This document shows, in pieces, positions 63,268 to 64,000 of a stretch of 64,000 nt of DNA. The notes under the pieces are model-generated. The model was given only the letters and a program-made list of their open reading frames with translations. It ran no database searches and had not been told where the DNA came from. The DNA lies in assembly GCF_000015285.1 (NCBI RefSeq), contig NC_008709.1:2170001-2234000 (forward strand), read 5' to 3'. Every line of letters starts with the position of its first letter. The stretch's first letter is position 1. Origin of the DNA: Psychromonas ingrahamii 37 (GTDB taxonomy: Bacteria; Pseudomonadota; Gammaproteobacteria; Enterobacterales; Psychromonadaceae). A program made the position numbers and the translations under genes.

Positions 63268-64000
63268 GGGTTGGACCTCGTCTTGCGTAATTCTGACTCA
63301 AGCAGTTTGGCTTCACTAATATTGGTGAAGGTTATCACCACACCGTCAATGACATTTTCTTGGGTACGATAAGGCATGATCCGGACTTTGAACCAGCGTT
63401 CATTGTTAGCCGCTATCTCTTTTTCTACGAAGGCCAGCGTTTTTAACACCTTCTTAGCATCTTTTTGCAGATCTTTATAATCCAGATCCGTGACAATGTC
63501 GAACAGTGGTCGGCCCTTATCACCTTCAATCAGCTTGAATACATGAGTGGCATGGTTGGTGAAGCGCCGTATATGCAGTCCGTTATCCAGAAAAATGGTA
63601 GCAATTTCTGTACTGTTAAGCAGGTTCTCCATGTCATTGTTGACCCATGACAAATCATCAACGTTGGATTGCAGTTCGGTGTTGACGGTTTGCAACTCTT
63701 CATTCATTGACTGCATCTCCTCTTTAGAGGTGGTCAATTCTTCATTGGTGGATTGCAACTCCTCATTCGTTGATTGCAACTCCTCATTGGCAGACTTTAG
63801 TTCCTCATGAGTGGATTGCATTTGTTCGCGGAGGGATTTTATTTCATCATGCGCCAGTTGTAGTTCGGCCTGACTTTCTTGCTCCGCTGCCCCCTGTTTT
63901 TTGCGTCGCCGCCTGGTCGGCGTCACAACTTCAGTAAACACCACCATTATTAAGCCAAGCAAATCTTTTGGCTTAATAATCGCTTGTACCGTCAAATTGA
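63264..64000 (-). CDS. CheB/CheR-PAS-type protein, C-terminal part (continues beyond window)
   Basis: The visible part has a sequence ending like the CheR/CheB linker (KPKDLLGLIMVVFTEV), a long repetitive coiled coil (EELKSANEELQSTNEELQ pattern) and a PAS domain (NLLNSTEIATIFLDNGLHIR to IDGVVITFTNISEAKLLE). This order is typical of the large CheB-CheR-coiled-coil-PAS fusion proteins, which link chemotaxis-type methylation to signalling. The upstream domains lie outside the window. The stop overlaps the next gene's ATG, so it is coupled to the PAS-GGDEF-EAL protein. Confidence 0.85.
   Translation of the reverse strand, partial: NLTVQAIIKPKDLLGLIMVVFTEVVTPTRRRRKKQGAAEQESQAELQLAHDEIKSLREQMQSTHEELKSANEELQSTNEELQSTNEELTTSKEEMQSMNEELQTVNTELQSNVDDLSWVNNDMENLLNSTEIATIFLDNGLHIRRFTNHATHVFKLIEGDKGRPLFDIVTDLDYKDLQKDAKKVLKTLAFVEKEIAANNERWFKVRIMPYRTQENVIDGVVITFTNISEAKLLESELRKTRSNP

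Overview
The window looks like chromosomal DNA of a cold-adapted, facultatively anaerobic marine gammaproteobacterium. Base composition is AT-rich, coding density is low, and the gene set (cyanide-insensitive-type bd oxidase, several c-di-GMP enzymes, Mn-dependent pyrophosphatase, a PEP-CTERM remnant, many decayed genes) fits a Psychromonas-like or related Alteromonadales genome. This placement is inferred from gene content; no rRNA or tRNA gene was seen.

Layout. 1-4.1 kb: SOUL heme-binding protein, then cydAB with an unlisted 35-residue cioZ-like gene, then a small DUF2805 protein. 4.8-8.5 kb: a TetR-controlled stress/redox cluster (TetR regulator, amine-oxidase-like flavoprotein, divergent GST and ChrR-type cupin, plus a pirin 3' remnant) with two matching operator-like sequences in the divergent promoter region. 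8.5-15.7 kb: a repeat-rich, decaying stretch with a glycosyltransferase, a Bcr/CflA drug pump, an M48 lipoprotein protease, DUF1499 and DUF2057 proteins, IS30 and IS256 remnants, a MITE and two broken genes. 16-24.7 kb: an MFS transporter with a 300-residue helical tail, a TSUP permease joined to an EamA permease through five 138-bp tandem repeats, dienelactone hydrolase, Hsp20, RhlE-like helicase, deaminase. 25-30.3 kb: Gfo/Idh/MocA oxidoreductase, Tex, TrmK-like methyltransferase, Nudix, DUF2913-like protein. 30.7-38.2 kb: K+-channel-like protein, an intact IS30-family element, phosphoesterase, a SLATT/pYEATS-like gene pair, a 263-bp MITE, YihY/BrkB. 38.4-46.5 kb: membrane protein, an RsbQ-like hydrolase paired with a PAS-GGDEF cyclase, a Fur-box-preceded lysozyme-like gene with a lipoprotein, sulfotransferase, SMR pump, ppaC. 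47-54.8 kb: permease plus thioredoxin-like protein; cytochrome c / 2Fe-2S / molybdopterin dehydrogenase operon with its MocA- and XdhC-type maturation factors. 55-64 kb: PEP-CTERM pseudogene, CHASE-PAS-GGDEF protein, perfect 154-bp tandem repeats before an orphan gene, SelD-type flavoprotein with an orphan partner, PAS-GGDEF-EAL protein and the end of a CheB/CheR-PAS-type protein.

Most notable systems. (1) The hydrolase at 40500-41303 keeps the RsbQ triad at the same residue numbers (S96, D219, H247) and lies 4 nt before a PAS-GGDEF gene whose PAS resembles that of RsbP. This suggests the RsbQ/RsbP sensing module is wired to c-di-GMP synthesis instead of a phosphatase. (2) A 2-TM SLATT-like protein and a pYEATS-like protein overlap by one base, which looks like a membrane-effector conflict system. 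(3) Five tandem copies of a TSUP-stop/EamA-start junction create four 22-codon decoy ORFs in front of the EamA gene. Four separate tandem duplications, several at gene ends, suggest unusual local duplication activity.
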